From NCBI RefSeq assembly GCF_016612995.1, contig NZ_JAEOAH010000004.1, forward strand, positions 124,001 through 188,000: DNA of 64,000 nt, written 5' to 3'. Of the stretch, positions 26,196-34,238 are shown one piece after another. The notes under the pieces were generated by a model. That model had not been told where the DNA came from, made no database searches, and saw nothing but the letters and a program-made list of their open reading frames with translations. The DNA comes from Viridibacillus soli (GTDB taxonomy: Bacteria > Bacillota > Bacilli > Bacillales_A > Planococcaceae). A program made the translations under genes and the position numbers. Positions within the stretch are counted from its first letter, which is position 1. The number at the start of each line of letters is the position of its first letter.

Positions 26196-26396
26196 ATGAA
26201 AAATAACATTAAAGCATTTCGAGCTAAATATAATTATACGCAAGATGATTTGGCGGAAAAATTAGAAGTATCTAGACAAACCATTATTTCGTTGGAGAAG
26301 GAACGATACAATCCTTCAATTACTTTAGCTTTTAAGATTTCTCGACTATTCAACTGTTCAATTGAAGATGTTTTTATTTATGAAGAGGAAAAGTAA
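26196..26396 (+). CDS. XRE-family HTH regulator
   Basis: 66 residues, essentially a lone HTH_3 domain: AFRAKYNYTQDDLAEKLEVS, RQTIISLEKERYNPSITLAF, ISRLFNCSIEDVF. Small Bacillus regulators of this type repress their own operon, usually with a downstream membrane gene. Here only an 18-codon frame overlaps its stop (taATG). ATG preceded by GATGGAGCG. Three operator-like repeats lie upstream. A homologous regulator at 55038 has its membrane partner intact. Confidence 0.88.
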   Translation: MKNNIKAFRAKYNYTQDDLAEKLEVSRQTIISLEKERYNPSITLAFKISRLFNCSIEDVFIYEEEK

Positions 26397-26452
26397 TGGA
26401 AGACATGTTATCTTACTTGATAGGTGCAGCAGTTGCTCAAAGTAAAAACTAA
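26396..26452 (+). CDS. Possible 18-residue peptide overlapping the XRE stop
   Basis: ATG at 26396 overlaps the TAA (taATG) and reads EDMLSYLIGAAVAQSKN. It may be a real micro-ORF or the truncated start of a lost membrane partner gene. Confidence 0.3.
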   Translation: MEDMLSYLIGAAVAQSKN

Positions 26453-26487
26453 AGAATATAAAAGTAAGTTAAATTGCAAAATTTGAG

Positions 26488-26527
26488 GTGCCTCTAAGTC
26501 ATTAAATGGACTTAAGAGGCATTTTTT
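26488..26527 (+). terminator. Intrinsic terminator
   Basis: TGCCTCTAAGTC pairs with GACTTAAGAGGCA and is followed by TTTTT. Confidence 0.85.
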
Positions 26528-26708
26528 CGTTAAGAAATAGGCACAAGCGTTAAATTATGGATTATGATTTTGGTGCGGCTCTGAAATATATTTCCAAATA
26601 ATGTATAATGAAGGCGGAGAGTTTTTCCACAAGCAGGCAGTTATATTTAGCAATATTTATCAAAAAAACTTTCTCAATATTCGGTATGATGATTACGAGG
26701 TGAGCAAG

Positions 26709-27587
26709 ATGTATTACAGCGAAGTAACGCAAAAAACAATTTCTTATATCGAAAGCAATCTGACGGAAGAAATTCAACTTGATACTTTCCCTTCTGTTAT
26801 CGGTTATTCGAAATATCATTTATTGCGGATTTTTAAACAAGAAACAGGGAAGTCCATTGGGGAATATATTCGTTTACGTCGAACAGCAATGGCTGCAACG
26901 CTTCTATTGCACACAGATGAATCAATATTAACGATTGCTTTCCTACTTCAATTTCAATCTCAAGAGGCGTTTACAAGAGCATTTAAAGAAGTGTATGACT
27001 TGCCACCTGGGAAATATCGAAAGTTAATGCAAGCAGTACGAATGATAGAGGAGGAGAAGACAATGAATACAAGCGAACAAATTAAAGGGTGGAGCTTAAG
27101 TGGCTCTAATCCAGAGTTGTATGACTTTGTAGTAGACGGGGATGTATTTCACACAGGGACAAAATCAGGGTTACTTTTTGCAAAAGGTGAAGCAAACGTA
27201 CAGCAGTTTGCAACAATCATGCAAGGTTTCCAAGCACATGATTACAAAGGAAAACGATTAAAGCTTTCGTGCTTTTTAAAAACAGAAAACGTTACAAAAT
27301 GCGGTGCATGGCTTCGAATTGATAACAATTCTGGCGATACCATCCAATTTGATAATATGGATAATCGCGCCATTAAAGAAACAACAGATTGGAATCACTA
27401 TTCAATTATTTTAGATGTTCCAGAAGAAAGTGCCTCCATTCACTTTGGCGTTCTACTTATTGGTACTGGGAAAGTATGGGCAGATGGCTTTCGTTTTGAA
27501 GAAGTGAACGAAAAAGTAGCTACGACAAATATGCTTTCACAGGAGCATTTTCCAAAACAACCAAGTAATTTAGATTTTAGTGAGTGA
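26709..27587 (+). CDS. AraC-family transcriptional regulator
   Basis: 292 residues. The N-terminal double HTH is clear: TISYIESNLTEEIQLDTFPS, GYSKYHLLRIFKQETGKSIG and the second HTH ESILTIAFLLQFQSQEAFTR ending FKEVYDLPPGKYRK. A linker leads to a beta-rich C-terminal domain (residues about 135-280, EQIKGWSLSGSNPELYDFVV, GVLLIGTGKVWADGFRFEEV) that likely binds the effector. ATG 26709 follows CGAGGTG by six bases; the frame is open further upstream. A small gene follows directly. Confidence 0.88.
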   Translation: MYYSEVTQKTISYIESNLTEEIQLDTFPSVIGYSKYHLLRIFKQETGKSIGEYIRLRRTAMAATLLLHTDESILTIAFLLQFQSQEAFTRAFKEVYDLPPGKYRKLMQAVRMIEEEKTMNTSEQIKGWSLSGSNPELYDFVVDGDVFHTGTKSGLLFAKGEANVQQFATIMQGFQAHDYKGKRLKLSCFLKTENVTKCGAWLRIDNNSGDTIQFDNMDNRAIKETTDWNHYSIILDVPEESASIHFGVLLIGTGKVWADGFRFEEVNEKVATTNMLSQEHFPKQPSNLDFSE

Positions 27588-27590
27588 TAC

Positions 27591-27863
27591 ATGTTCCTAT
27601 TTGAATTGATTGTAGAGTTATTAGTTGAATTGTACGTATCTCTCGGCTACGGAACGAATGAATATAAAATAAACAGCAAAGTAGAAAAATTGGCGAAGGA
27701 CTATCCTGAAGTATCAATATATTACGGGAAATACCAAACTTTTATCGAAAAGGATAAAGAATTAAGTGAAGCATTACTTCGTCTAAACGTAAAAGATAGA
27801 GTGGATCCAAAATATGTTGTAGAGCTGATTCAAATGAAAATAAGTCGTTTAGAATTGGTGTGA
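27591..27863 (+). CDS. Hypothetical small protein downstream of the AraC gene
   Basis: 90 residues beginning with a short hydrophobic strand or helix (FLFELIVELLVELYVSLGYG) and continuing as charged helices (KDYPEVSIYYGKYQTFIEKD). It starts two bases after the AraC stop and is probably co-transcribed. No family recognised. Confidence 0.5.
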   Translation: MFLFELIVELLVELYVSLGYGTNEYKINSKVEKLAKDYPEVSIYYGKYQTFIEKDKELSEALLRLNVKDRVDPKYVVELIQMKISRLELV

Positions 27864-27918
27864 ATTGTAGGTTTGGAGTACGTTTGTTGAACATTCGACA
27901 TTCGAAATAACTGAAGCG

Positions 27919-27963
27919 AAAATAGGCTTGGTTCTATCACGATAGAACCAAGCCTATTTTTAA
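27919..27963 (+). terminator. Intrinsic terminator
   Basis: AAAATAGGCTTGGTTCTATC / GATAGAACCAAGCCTATTTT, a perfect 20-bp stem. Confidence 0.9.
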
Positions 27964-28281
27964 TTTCGCTTTAAATCAACATCTAAGTTTATTGGAGCTT
28001 CTCCCTTTTGGCTTGCTATTAATTGTTTCCGTAATTTTATGGGTTTGTACGTACTTGTTATTAAATAAAGAGGATTTGAAAAGAGAGTAGCTGTGTATCT
28101 TTCACTTAATTATTAAGATAGATCTCAAATTATACGTTGATAAGGCTGTTTTAAAGATAGAAGAATATCGGAAAAGGGGGCATCTAAGTGAAAAGAATCA
28201 TCTTTGGGATGAATACTCTGCCAATCTAATTTCATAAAATGTACCGATCTAAGAAAATTAGCTGAGAAAGGAATTAACAAA
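27964..28281. other. Intergenic with a membrane-protein scrap
   Basis: About 28011-28088 reads LLLIVSVILWVCTYLLLNKE then stop, probably the tail of a lost membrane gene. The rest shows nothing clear. Confidence 0.35.
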
Positions 28282-29016
28282 TTGAATAAAAAAATCGTCT
28301 TTAAAGTCATTGGCTTAGAATTGCTCCTAATGTTCTTTTATGCATTAAATGGCGCCTATGCAACGATTACGGAACCTTCTATCCAGTATTTGCAATTTGT
28401 CATGCTTATACCATTAGCGTTAGGTCTCTTCTTATTTATAGCTTACAAAAAGAAATGGAGAAATTACTTTTTTGTAAAGGTAAATATCAATAAAGAAAAT
28501 CTTTTATTATACTCACCGCTTCTTCTCGTATTATGTATCATTCTATTTAGCACTAATGGCTTAAATTCTGAGTCTTTCTCTAATTTAATCGCCATGTTCA
28601 TAATGCAGTTATTTATCGTTGGATTTATCGAGGAAACGATTTTTAGAGGAATGATGCTGAGAATAGTATCGGCAAAGGGTACTTTTACAGCAGTTTGGAT
28701 TTCTAGCATACTTTTCGGAGTGACACATTCTCTGCAGTTAATAGGAGGGCAATCGCTTTCGGACACGATTATCCAAATTTTATATGCGTTTGTTGTAGGA
28801 CTTGTTTTAGCTTTGCTAGTGATGGATGGGCATTCGATTATTATTACGATACTGTTCCATTGCTTTAATAACTTTTTCAACTTTATGGGGAATGTTGAAA
28901 GTTCAATAACATCAGCTTATATAATCTTTTTTGTTTTATTAGTGTATATGATTTTCCTATGGAGACGAGTAAAGAAGAAAGATACGCAACTCCGGCAACT
29001 CCATCTAATTAGTTAG
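28282..29016 (+). CDS. CPBP-family intramembrane protease (CAAX/Abi)
   Basis: 244 residues, about seven membrane helices. The catalytic motif EETIFRG (FIEETIFRGMMLRIV) is followed by ILFGVTHSLQ and HCFNNFFNF: the Glu-Glu-Arg and two His positions of CPBP glutamic intramembrane proteases. Family members cleave prenylated proteins, bacteriocin precursors or signals. TTG start with AAAGGAA upstream. Confidence 0.85.
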   Translation: MNKKIVFKVIGLELLLMFFYALNGAYATITEPSIQYLQFVMLIPLALGLFLFIAYKKKWRNYFFVKVNINKENLLLYSPLLLVLCIILFSTNGLNSESFSNLIAMFIMQLFIVGFIEETIFRGMMLRIVSAKGTFTAVWISSILFGVTHSLQLIGGQSLSDTIIQILYAFVVGLVLALLVMDGHSIIITILFHCFNNFFNFMGNVESSITSAYIIFFVLLVYMIFLWRRVKKKDTQLRQLHLIS

Positions 29017-29035
29017 TGATTATCCGCAAATAAAC

Positions 29036-29074
29036 AAAATGCCAAGGCTGCTTATACAGCTCTTGGCATTTTTG
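29036..29074 (+). terminator. Intrinsic terminator (ATGCCAAGG family)
   Basis: AAAATGCCAAGGCTG against CAGCTCTTGGCATTTTT. A near-copy lies at 30295-30334. Confidence 0.8.
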
Positions 29075-29180
29075 AGGGTTAAGAAATAATATTGTATTAT
29101 ATATTTGTGCAAGATACTAGGTACGTATAATGTTGCATTTTCCAGATTCTAGAGATTATTGGATATAGGAAAACAGTTCA

Positions 29181-29606
29181 TTAGGAAAGATTTGCTTGAA
29201 TGCGATGATTCTTTCTTTTCCTAAGTTTATAAATTAAAGTTGGAATGAGTAAATATAAAGCGTAAGCAAAAGACATCCAAGCAGCAAAAGCAATAACTTG
29301 TGAATCATCTAGTTCTGGGAAAATAAAATGATGATTAGATAAAGAAAATGTATCTAATATTAAACCGATAGTTGTTCCAACCAATCCGAATTTAAGTGGT
29401 GAATTGTCTGATTTATCAAATAGCAAATACAAACATGTAACACCAACTAATAAAAATCCCGTTCCAACTAAAAGTAAAAATAAGCTTATTACAAATGAAT
29501 TTGTTCCAGGACTGAAGAGAACATGTTCTCCAAAATAAATGAAAAATACTGTAACAAAGACCCATATTAAAATACCCCATAATGCTGTTTTGAAGTATTC
29601 TTTCAT
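29181..29606 (-). CDS. DUF5367-like four-helix membrane protein
   Basis: 141 residues with four helices (ALWGILIWVFVTVFFIYF, FVISLFLLLVGTGFLLVGV, FGLVGTTIGLILDTFS, AAWMSFAYALYLLIPTLIY). The order and the 'FGL.GT..GL..D.F' motif resemble DUF5367. Its ATG overlaps the stop of the upstream TetR gene (ATGA), so it is the likely target of that regulator. Confidence 0.7.
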   Translation of the reverse strand: MKEYFKTALWGILIWVFVTVFFIYFGEHVLFSPGTNSFVISLFLLLVGTGFLLVGVTCLYLLFDKSDNSPLKFGLVGTTIGLILDTFSLSNHHFIFPELDDSQVIAFAAWMSFAYALYLLIPTLIYKLRKRKNHRIQANLS

Positions 29607-30190
29607 TTGCCATCCCCCAAATTAGTTAATCGATCTAGCCCAATAATCAATTGTTCAAGCTCTTCAAAAGTATTTTCTATTGAGCAATTTTTTGATACCA
29701 ATGCTTGTAGAGCTAATCCGTCTACAATAGCGTTTAAAAAAACACCCCATGTTTCAATTGAGACTCCTTCAATAGGTGATTTAGTCCATAATTTTAATAT
29801 GCTTTTGGAAAGAGCTTCATTTTCTTGCATCAGAATATTTCCAAGTTGCTCTCTTATTTTGTCATTATTAAAACCGGTAACAACTAATGTTAAAAATAAT
29901 TTATGAAAAAATGAATCATGAGAACAGCGACTTTTAGCGGAAATTATCGCTTGGCTTATGACATCCTCGTTGATTTGCGATAATTCTTTCCAAGAGCCAT
30001 CACAAATATCCTTAACAACTTCTAATAGCAATTGTTCCTTTGTTCGAAAATGATAATATATAGTACCTTGTGTCACCATTGCTACATCTGCAACTGCTCG
30101 TAAAGTAAATTTTTCTATTCCTTTTTCAACTAAACATTCCTTTGCAGCTGTAATTAAATCCTCTTTTTTAATAACATTTGGTTTAGCCAT
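29603..30190 (-). CDS. TetR-family regulator
   Basis: 195 residues. N-terminal HTH: KKEDLITAAKECLVEKGIEK, TLRAVADVAMVTQGTIYYHF, RTKEQLLLEV. The C-terminal ligand domain is divergent. It is translationally coupled to the membrane gene at 29181, and a 7-6-7 inverted repeat lies just upstream (30206-30225), so autoregulation is likely. Confidence 0.88.
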   Translation of the reverse strand: MAKPNVIKKEDLITAAKECLVEKGIEKFTLRAVADVAMVTQGTIYYHFRTKEQLLLEVVKDICDGSWKELSQINEDVISQAIISAKSRCSHDSFFHKLFLTLVVTGFNNDKIREQLGNILMQENEALSKSILKLWTKSPIEGVSIETWGVFLNAIVDGLALQALVSKNCSIENTFEELEQLIIGLDRLTNLGDGK

Positions 30191-30205
30191 TTACTCACCT
30201 CGCAT

Positions 30206-30225
30206 TTAGTTATTCAACTAACTAA
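30206..30225. promoter_or_regulatory. Operator-like palindrome of the TetR gene
   Basis: TTAGTTA-ttcaac-TAACTAA, perfect 7-6-7 inverted repeat 16 bases upstream of the start codon. Confidence 0.6.
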
Positions 30226-30294
30226 CTAATTTTAAATAAATATTACCATTTATGTATATTTAACTCAAGTGTAATTCGTTTTATAATATAAACA

Positions 30295-30334
30295 AAATGC
30301 CAAGGCTACAATATGTAGCTCTTGGCATTTTTCT
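30295..30334 (-). terminator. Intrinsic terminator (ATGCCAAGG family)
   Basis: AAAATGCCAAGGCTAC against GTAGCTCTTGGCATTTTT; same stem as at 29036 with a different loop. It overlaps the stop of the minus-strand gene at 30333. Confidence 0.7.
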
Positions 30335-30764
30335 ATTTAAACCGTCTTGAAATAATGATGATTATCAATCCTAAAATGATAAATCCAGCTGAAATAGGAA
30401 AAAAGAGCTCTCTTATCGTGTTGAGTAAAGTTGACTGTTGCTCGTGCCTCATAACCGCTTTTAAAAACTGGTCATCCTTTACTTGAACGGCAATTGCTTG
30501 ATCCGTACTAATTTCATTAATAGAGAAGTATTTAGTTCCTTTTTTATACGTATTCGAAAAGTTCCCACCAAGTGGTTCCATATCTGAATAACTCGTGACA
30601 TGTCCAATTTCTTTGTCTACTTCAGTGACAAGTTCATCCGTTACTTCATAAACATAGCCGTCCCACGTAACGAGTGAATATCCCCATTTAGTAGCAGAGG
30701 AATGATTGGGTATGGTCATTAAACAAATGAAGATAAAGAGAGTAATAATCTTTTTTAATTTCAA
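30333..30764 (-). CDS. Hypothetical protein with signal peptide and C-terminal anchor
   Basis: 143 residues. N-terminal signal (KKIITLFIFICLMTIPNHSS), extracellular part with strands (WGYSLVTWDGYVYEVTDELV, YKKGTKYFSINEIST), and a C-terminal helix PISAGFIILGLIIIIISRRF. It would be anchored with its domain outside. No family recognised. Start preceded by AAGGAGGAA. Confidence 0.6.
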   Translation of the reverse strand: MKLKKIITLFIFICLMTIPNHSSATKWGYSLVTWDGYVYEVTDELVTEVDKEIGHVTSYSDMEPLGGNFSNTYKKGTKYFSINEISTDQAIAVQVKDDQFLKAVMRHEQQSTLLNTIRELFFPISAGFIILGLIIIIISRRFK

Positions 30765-30884
30765 AAAAATTCCTCCTTAAGGGATTTTTCCTAGTTTAAC
30801 ATAATATAATGTGAAAATTAGAACAAAATGAAGTAAACTTGGTTATATTTTAAATAAGAATTGAAGAGATAAGGGGGCTTTGAA

Positions 30885-32108
30885 ATGGGAAGGTCCAAAG
30901 AATTAGTCATGCGGGAAATTCCACAGTCAGAAATTGCTCAGTCGATAGAGCTATTAAATTATGTGTTTCAAATTTCATTATCTATAAATAAGGACCGGTT
31001 ATTTGTTAATGCCAAAAGTAAGCAGTTTGATGAGGGGCTAGCGCTGGCTTGGTTTGACAGAGAACAACTTGTCGCGCAAATCTTAAATTTGCCGTTTCAA
31101 GTGAATATTCATGGCACCATTTATGAAATGGGTGGCATGACTGCGGTGGGTACATATCCGGAATATTCGAGGCATGGGTTAATGCATGACTTAATGGTTG
31201 AGAGTATGATGCGAATGCGTGAAGAGGGACGATATATCGCGTATTTATTTCCATATTCGATTCCTTATTATCGCAAAAAGGGCTTTGAAATTATGAGTGA
31301 TATTCTAGAATATCAAGTGAAGGATACGCAGCTACCTTACTATAGAGATATACCTGGACAAGTAAGACGTATAAAGGATGACTTTTCGGATCTTCGCGAT
31401 GTTTATAATAGATATGCAAGCAACGTACACGGTGCAATGGTGCGGAATGCTATTGCTTGGAATGAGAAATTTCAAGAATCCTACTGGGAAGAGAAGTTTG
31501 AAGGTAGTGATACAAAATTACAAGCAGCCGTATATTATGACGATGATGGATTAGCACTTGGCTATATGTTTTACCGGATTATGGAGGAGAATTTTTATAT
31601 CGATGAGCTCGTCTATTTGAAAGAGGTTGCACGAAAGGCACTATGGAATTTTGTACATGCTCATAGCTCAATGGTCTATAATGTGTTCGGCAAAACTTCG
31701 GGTAATGAGGCCATTGCTTTCTTAATGGAAGATAGTGAGATCAAACAAAATGTCTCGCCTTACTTTATGGCAAGAATTATTGACGTCGAAAAGTTTCTCG
31801 AGCGTTTTCCTTTTACAAAGGCTTCCTTCCATATTCGACTAGCAATCACAGACTCACTTCTTGAATGGAATCATGGTACATTTGAAATTACTGCTCAAGC
31901 TGGTGAAGTAATGGTAGCAAAAATATGTAAGGAAATTGAGCCAGGTACAGTCAAGATGACGGTTCAAACTTTCGTTACGATGTTCCTAGGGTATAAGCGT
32001 CCAACGTATTTGCATAGTATAGAAAGATTAAAAGGTGGCGTAGCATCAGTTTCCTTACTTGAGGGCATCATTCCAAATGCAGTGCCAAGTTTTATCGATT
32101 ATTTTTAG
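30885..32108 (+). CDS. Eis-like GNAT acetyltransferase
   Basis: 407 residues: N-terminal GNAT (EMGGMTAVGTYPEYSRHGLM acetyl-CoA region, then AYLFPYSIPYYRKKGFE), a second degenerate GNAT (residues about 175-300), and a C-terminal sterol-carrier-like domain (ITDSLLEWNHGTFEITAQAG ... VASVSLLEGI). The tripartite plan is that of Eis proteins, which in some species acetylate aminoglycosides at several amines. ATG with AAGGGGG upstream. It is next to, but not in an operon with, an ABC-F resistance-type gene. Confidence 0.85.
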   Translation: MGRSKELVMREIPQSEIAQSIELLNYVFQISLSINKDRLFVNAKSKQFDEGLALAWFDREQLVAQILNLPFQVNIHGTIYEMGGMTAVGTYPEYSRHGLMHDLMVESMMRMREEGRYIAYLFPYSIPYYRKKGFEIMSDILEYQVKDTQLPYYRDIPGQVRRIKDDFSDLRDVYNRYASNVHGAMVRNAIAWNEKFQESYWEEKFEGSDTKLQAAVYYDDDGLALGYMFYRIMEENFYIDELVYLKEVARKALWNFVHAHSSMVYNVFGKTSGNEAIAFLMEDSEIKQNVSPYFMARIIDVEKFLERFPFTKASFHIRLAITDSLLEWNHGTFEITAQAGEVMVAKICKEIEPGTVKMTVQTFVTMFLGYKRPTYLHSIERLKGGVASVSLLEGIIPNAVPSFIDYF

Positions 32109-32116
32109 ATTACAAA

Positions 32117-32145
32117 TGGACATTTTGAGTAAAATTTTGTATATT
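32117..32145 (+). promoter_or_regulatory. Sigma-A promoter of the ABC-F leader
   Basis: -35 TGGACA (32117-32122), 17-base spacer, -10 TATATT (32140-32145). Transcription would start near 32152, giving a leader of about 260 bases. Confidence 0.6.
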
Positions 32146-32180
32146 AAGACTAACTAAAAACGAAAGGGTGACCCAATTAC

Positions 32181-32192
32181 ATGAAGTACTAA
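32181..32192 (+). CDS. Three-codon uORF (Met-Lys-Tyr) in the ABC-F leader
   Basis: ATG AAG TAC TAA, with AAAGGGTG ten bases upstream. Its stop codon abuts the first arm of the attenuator (32191-32199), so a ribosome on it would cover that arm. Confidence 0.5.
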   Translation: MKY

Positions 32193-32382
32193 TCCTATTT
32201 TTTCGAAAGCTAAGAATGAATCGTATTTAAAATTCAGAGGAATTACTCTGTTTTTTCAAAATGCCTTCATTCCTGTGTTTTCAGAATAGGATTGTCATTC
32301 ATGTGTTGGACAAAAAAGAGAGGACTCTTTTTTCAGTGCACCCATGTCTCCTATTCTGATTGTAATAGGGGGCATTTTTTTT
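32191..32382 (+). promoter_or_regulatory. Ribosome-mediated transcription attenuator of the ABC-F gene
   Basis: Three mutually exclusive pairings. Anti-antiterminator: AATCCTATT (32191-32199) with AATAGGATT (32285-32293). Antiterminator: AGAATAGGA (32283-32291) with TCCTATTCT (32349-32357). Terminator: TGTCTCCTATT (32345-32355) with AATAGGGGGCA (32364-32374), 11 bp with two G-U pairs, then eight Ts. A ribosome stalled on the uORF would mask 32191-32199 and favour the antiterminator. Two more T-rich hairpins (32235-32256, 32312-32333) lie between. Confidence 0.7.
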
Positions 32383-32410
32383 GCCCCGATACATGAGGGG
32401 AGAGATTATT

Positions 32411-33967
32411 ATGATGTTATTAGAAGCTAGCAAGTTGCAGTATTCAGTCAAGGATAGAGAAATTTTGAACATAGAAAAGTTACAAATCAACGACCAAGAC
32501 CGCATTGGCTTAATTGGTGGGAATGGTTGTGGGAAAACGACTTTGCTTGAAGTGTTAGCAGGGATCAAAGAACCAGAGAGCGGGCATGTGAAAACTTACA
32601 GTACGTTGGAACTTATGCCGCAGTTAAAGGAATCGACGTCAACTAAAAGCGGTGGGGAAGTAACAAAGGCATATATACAAGGAACGTTATCAAAAAATGC
32701 CCGCCTACTATTAACAGATGAACCAACGACCCATTTAGATACGCATCATGTGGAATGGCTTGAAGGGGAGCTATTAAAAAAGGGAGGAGCATTCGTAATC
32801 GTGTCTCATGACCGTGCCTTTTTAGATGCAGTTTGTACGAAAATATGGGAGCTTGAAAATGGCATTTTAAAAGAGTATAAAGGGAATTACTCCGACTATG
32901 CTGAACAAAAGAAAATAGAGAAAAAACAGCAGGAAGCATCTTATGAAAAATATGAACGAAAGAAAAAACAATTAGAAGACGCCTTAGTTTTAAAAGAAAA
33001 GAAAGCAGCAAAAGCAACAAAAGTTCCGAAAACGGTAAGTCGATCGGAAGCGTCCATTACTGGAGCAAAACCGTATTTCGCAAAAAAACAAAAGAAATTA
33101 CAAAAAACGGCTAAGGCGATTGAAACGAGATTAGAGCAACTTGAAAAAGTGGAGAAAGTAAGAGAATCGGCAGCGATTAAAATGGCGTTACCAAACGGCG
33201 AAACAGTGAAAGGGAAAATTACTATTCGAGTTGAAGGTGTTGAAGGTCGAATCGGAGGGCGTATGCTTTGGCAGAAAAGCAACTTCCAAATTCGTGGAGG
33301 AGATAAACTCGCAATTACAGGGAATAATGGTAGTGGAAAAACAACTTTATTGAAGAAAATCCTCCAACAAGAAAAAGGAGTTACGATCTCACCTGCAGTG
33401 AAAGTCGGTTATTTTAGTCAGAACTTGCATGTACTAAATGTTGAGAAATCCATTTTAGAAAATGTGAGTGAAAAGTCTATACAAGATGAGACGTTTATAA
33501 GAACCGTGCTAGCAAGGCTCCACTTTAAAAGAGAAGATGTGTATAAAAAAGTAGCTATACTTAGTGGAGGCGAGCGGGTAAAGGTAGCACTTGCCAGAAT
33601 TTTCGTTAGCGATGTTAATACGTTGATATTAGATGAACCGACTAATTTTCTAGATATAGGGGCAGTTGAAGCATTTGAATCACTCTTAAAAGAATATGAA
33701 GGAACGATTATTTTCGTCTCACATGATCGACGTTTTGTAGAAAATATTTCAACTCGCCAGTTAGTGATTGAAAATAAGCAAATTCAATTATTTGAAGGAC
33801 CCTTAAAAGAAAGAGCGCAGGAAAAGGAAAAGCCTGATAGCAAAGAAAATGAATTACTAATATTAAATTTAAAGATTTCTGAAGTGTTAGGCCGACTCAG
33901 CATAGAGCCTAATCAGAAACTAGAGAGTGAATTTCAACGGTTAGTGGAAGCGAAACGTAACTTATAA
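32411..33967 (+). CDS. ABC-F ATPase, ribosome-protection type (Vga/Vml/Msr-like)
   Basis: 518 residues from ATG 32411 (GAGGGGAGAG upstream). Two ABC domains without membrane part: Walker A GGNGCGKTTL and GNNGSGKTTL, signature SGGE in both (KSGGEVTKAYI is shortened; LSGGERVKVALARIF is full), Walker B LLLTDEPTTHLD and LILDEPTNFLD, H-loops VSHDRAF and VSHDRRF. A long charged interdomain linker (residues about 165-245) matches the antibiotic-resistance domain that reaches the peptidyl-transferase centre. The family displaces macrolides, lincosamides, streptogramins or pleuromutilins; the spectrum cannot be told here. The attenuator upstream supports drug induction. Confidence 0.88.
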   Translation: MMLLEASKLQYSVKDREILNIEKLQINDQDRIGLIGGNGCGKTTLLEVLAGIKEPESGHVKTYSTLELMPQLKESTSTKSGGEVTKAYIQGTLSKNARLLLTDEPTTHLDTHHVEWLEGELLKKGGAFVIVSHDRAFLDAVCTKIWELENGILKEYKGNYSDYAEQKKIEKKQQEASYEKYERKKKQLEDALVLKEKKAAKATKVPKTVSRSEASITGAKPYFAKKQKKLQKTAKAIETRLEQLEKVEKVRESAAIKMALPNGETVKGKITIRVEGVEGRIGGRMLWQKSNFQIRGGDKLAITGNNGSGKTTLLKKILQQEKGVTISPAVKVGYFSQNLHVLNVEKSILENVSEKSIQDETFIRTVLARLHFKREDVYKKVAILSGGERVKVALARIFVSDVNTLILDEPTNFLDIGAVEAFESLLKEYEGTIIFVSHDRRFVENISTRQLVIENKQIQLFEGPLKERAQEKEKPDSKENELLILNLKISEVLGRLSIEPNQKLESEFQRLVEAKRNL

Positions 33968-33972
33968 AGAAG

Positions 33973-34013
33973 AACCTCAAAAAGGATAATGGGATTCCTT
34001 TTTGAGGTTTTAT
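33973..34013 (+). terminator. Intrinsic terminator
   Basis: AACCTCAAAAAGGA against TCCTTTTTGAGGTT then TTATTT. Confidence 0.85.
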
Positions 34014-34023
34014 TTGTAGATAT

Positions 34024-34229
34024 CAGGTGTGTTCATCAACCAATTTAAACTATTACTATTAAAGTGGTAGGTTGATTTCCGCTACGGGATGCTCGCTTTC
34101 CGCGGTCAAGCACCGAGCGGCTTCCTCCGCTACAATCAAAAAAAAGTAGTAACATACGTTAGTATTGCACATAAAAAAACCATTTTAACGGTAAATAACA
34201 TCCTAATATTCCCCTAATCAACACACCTG
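34024..34229 (-). mobile_element. MITE-like element, copy 3
   Basis: A 206-bp copy in reverse orientation: its left end (read on the minus strand from 34229) is CAGGTGTGTTGATTAGG and its other end is CAGGTGTGTTCATCAACC. Perfect 9-bp target duplication TGTAGATAT at 34015-34023 and 34230-34238. The core lacks the CTGCGGGAAATGCAAG module of copy 2 and joins TAGCGGAGGAAGCCGCTCGG directly. Confidence 0.9.
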
Positions 34230-34238
34230 TGTAGATAT

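Noticed and set aside
30006-30240. Possible second promoter/gene in the tetR upstream region
   Set aside because: Only the palindrome could be supported; the rest is AT-rich with no frame.
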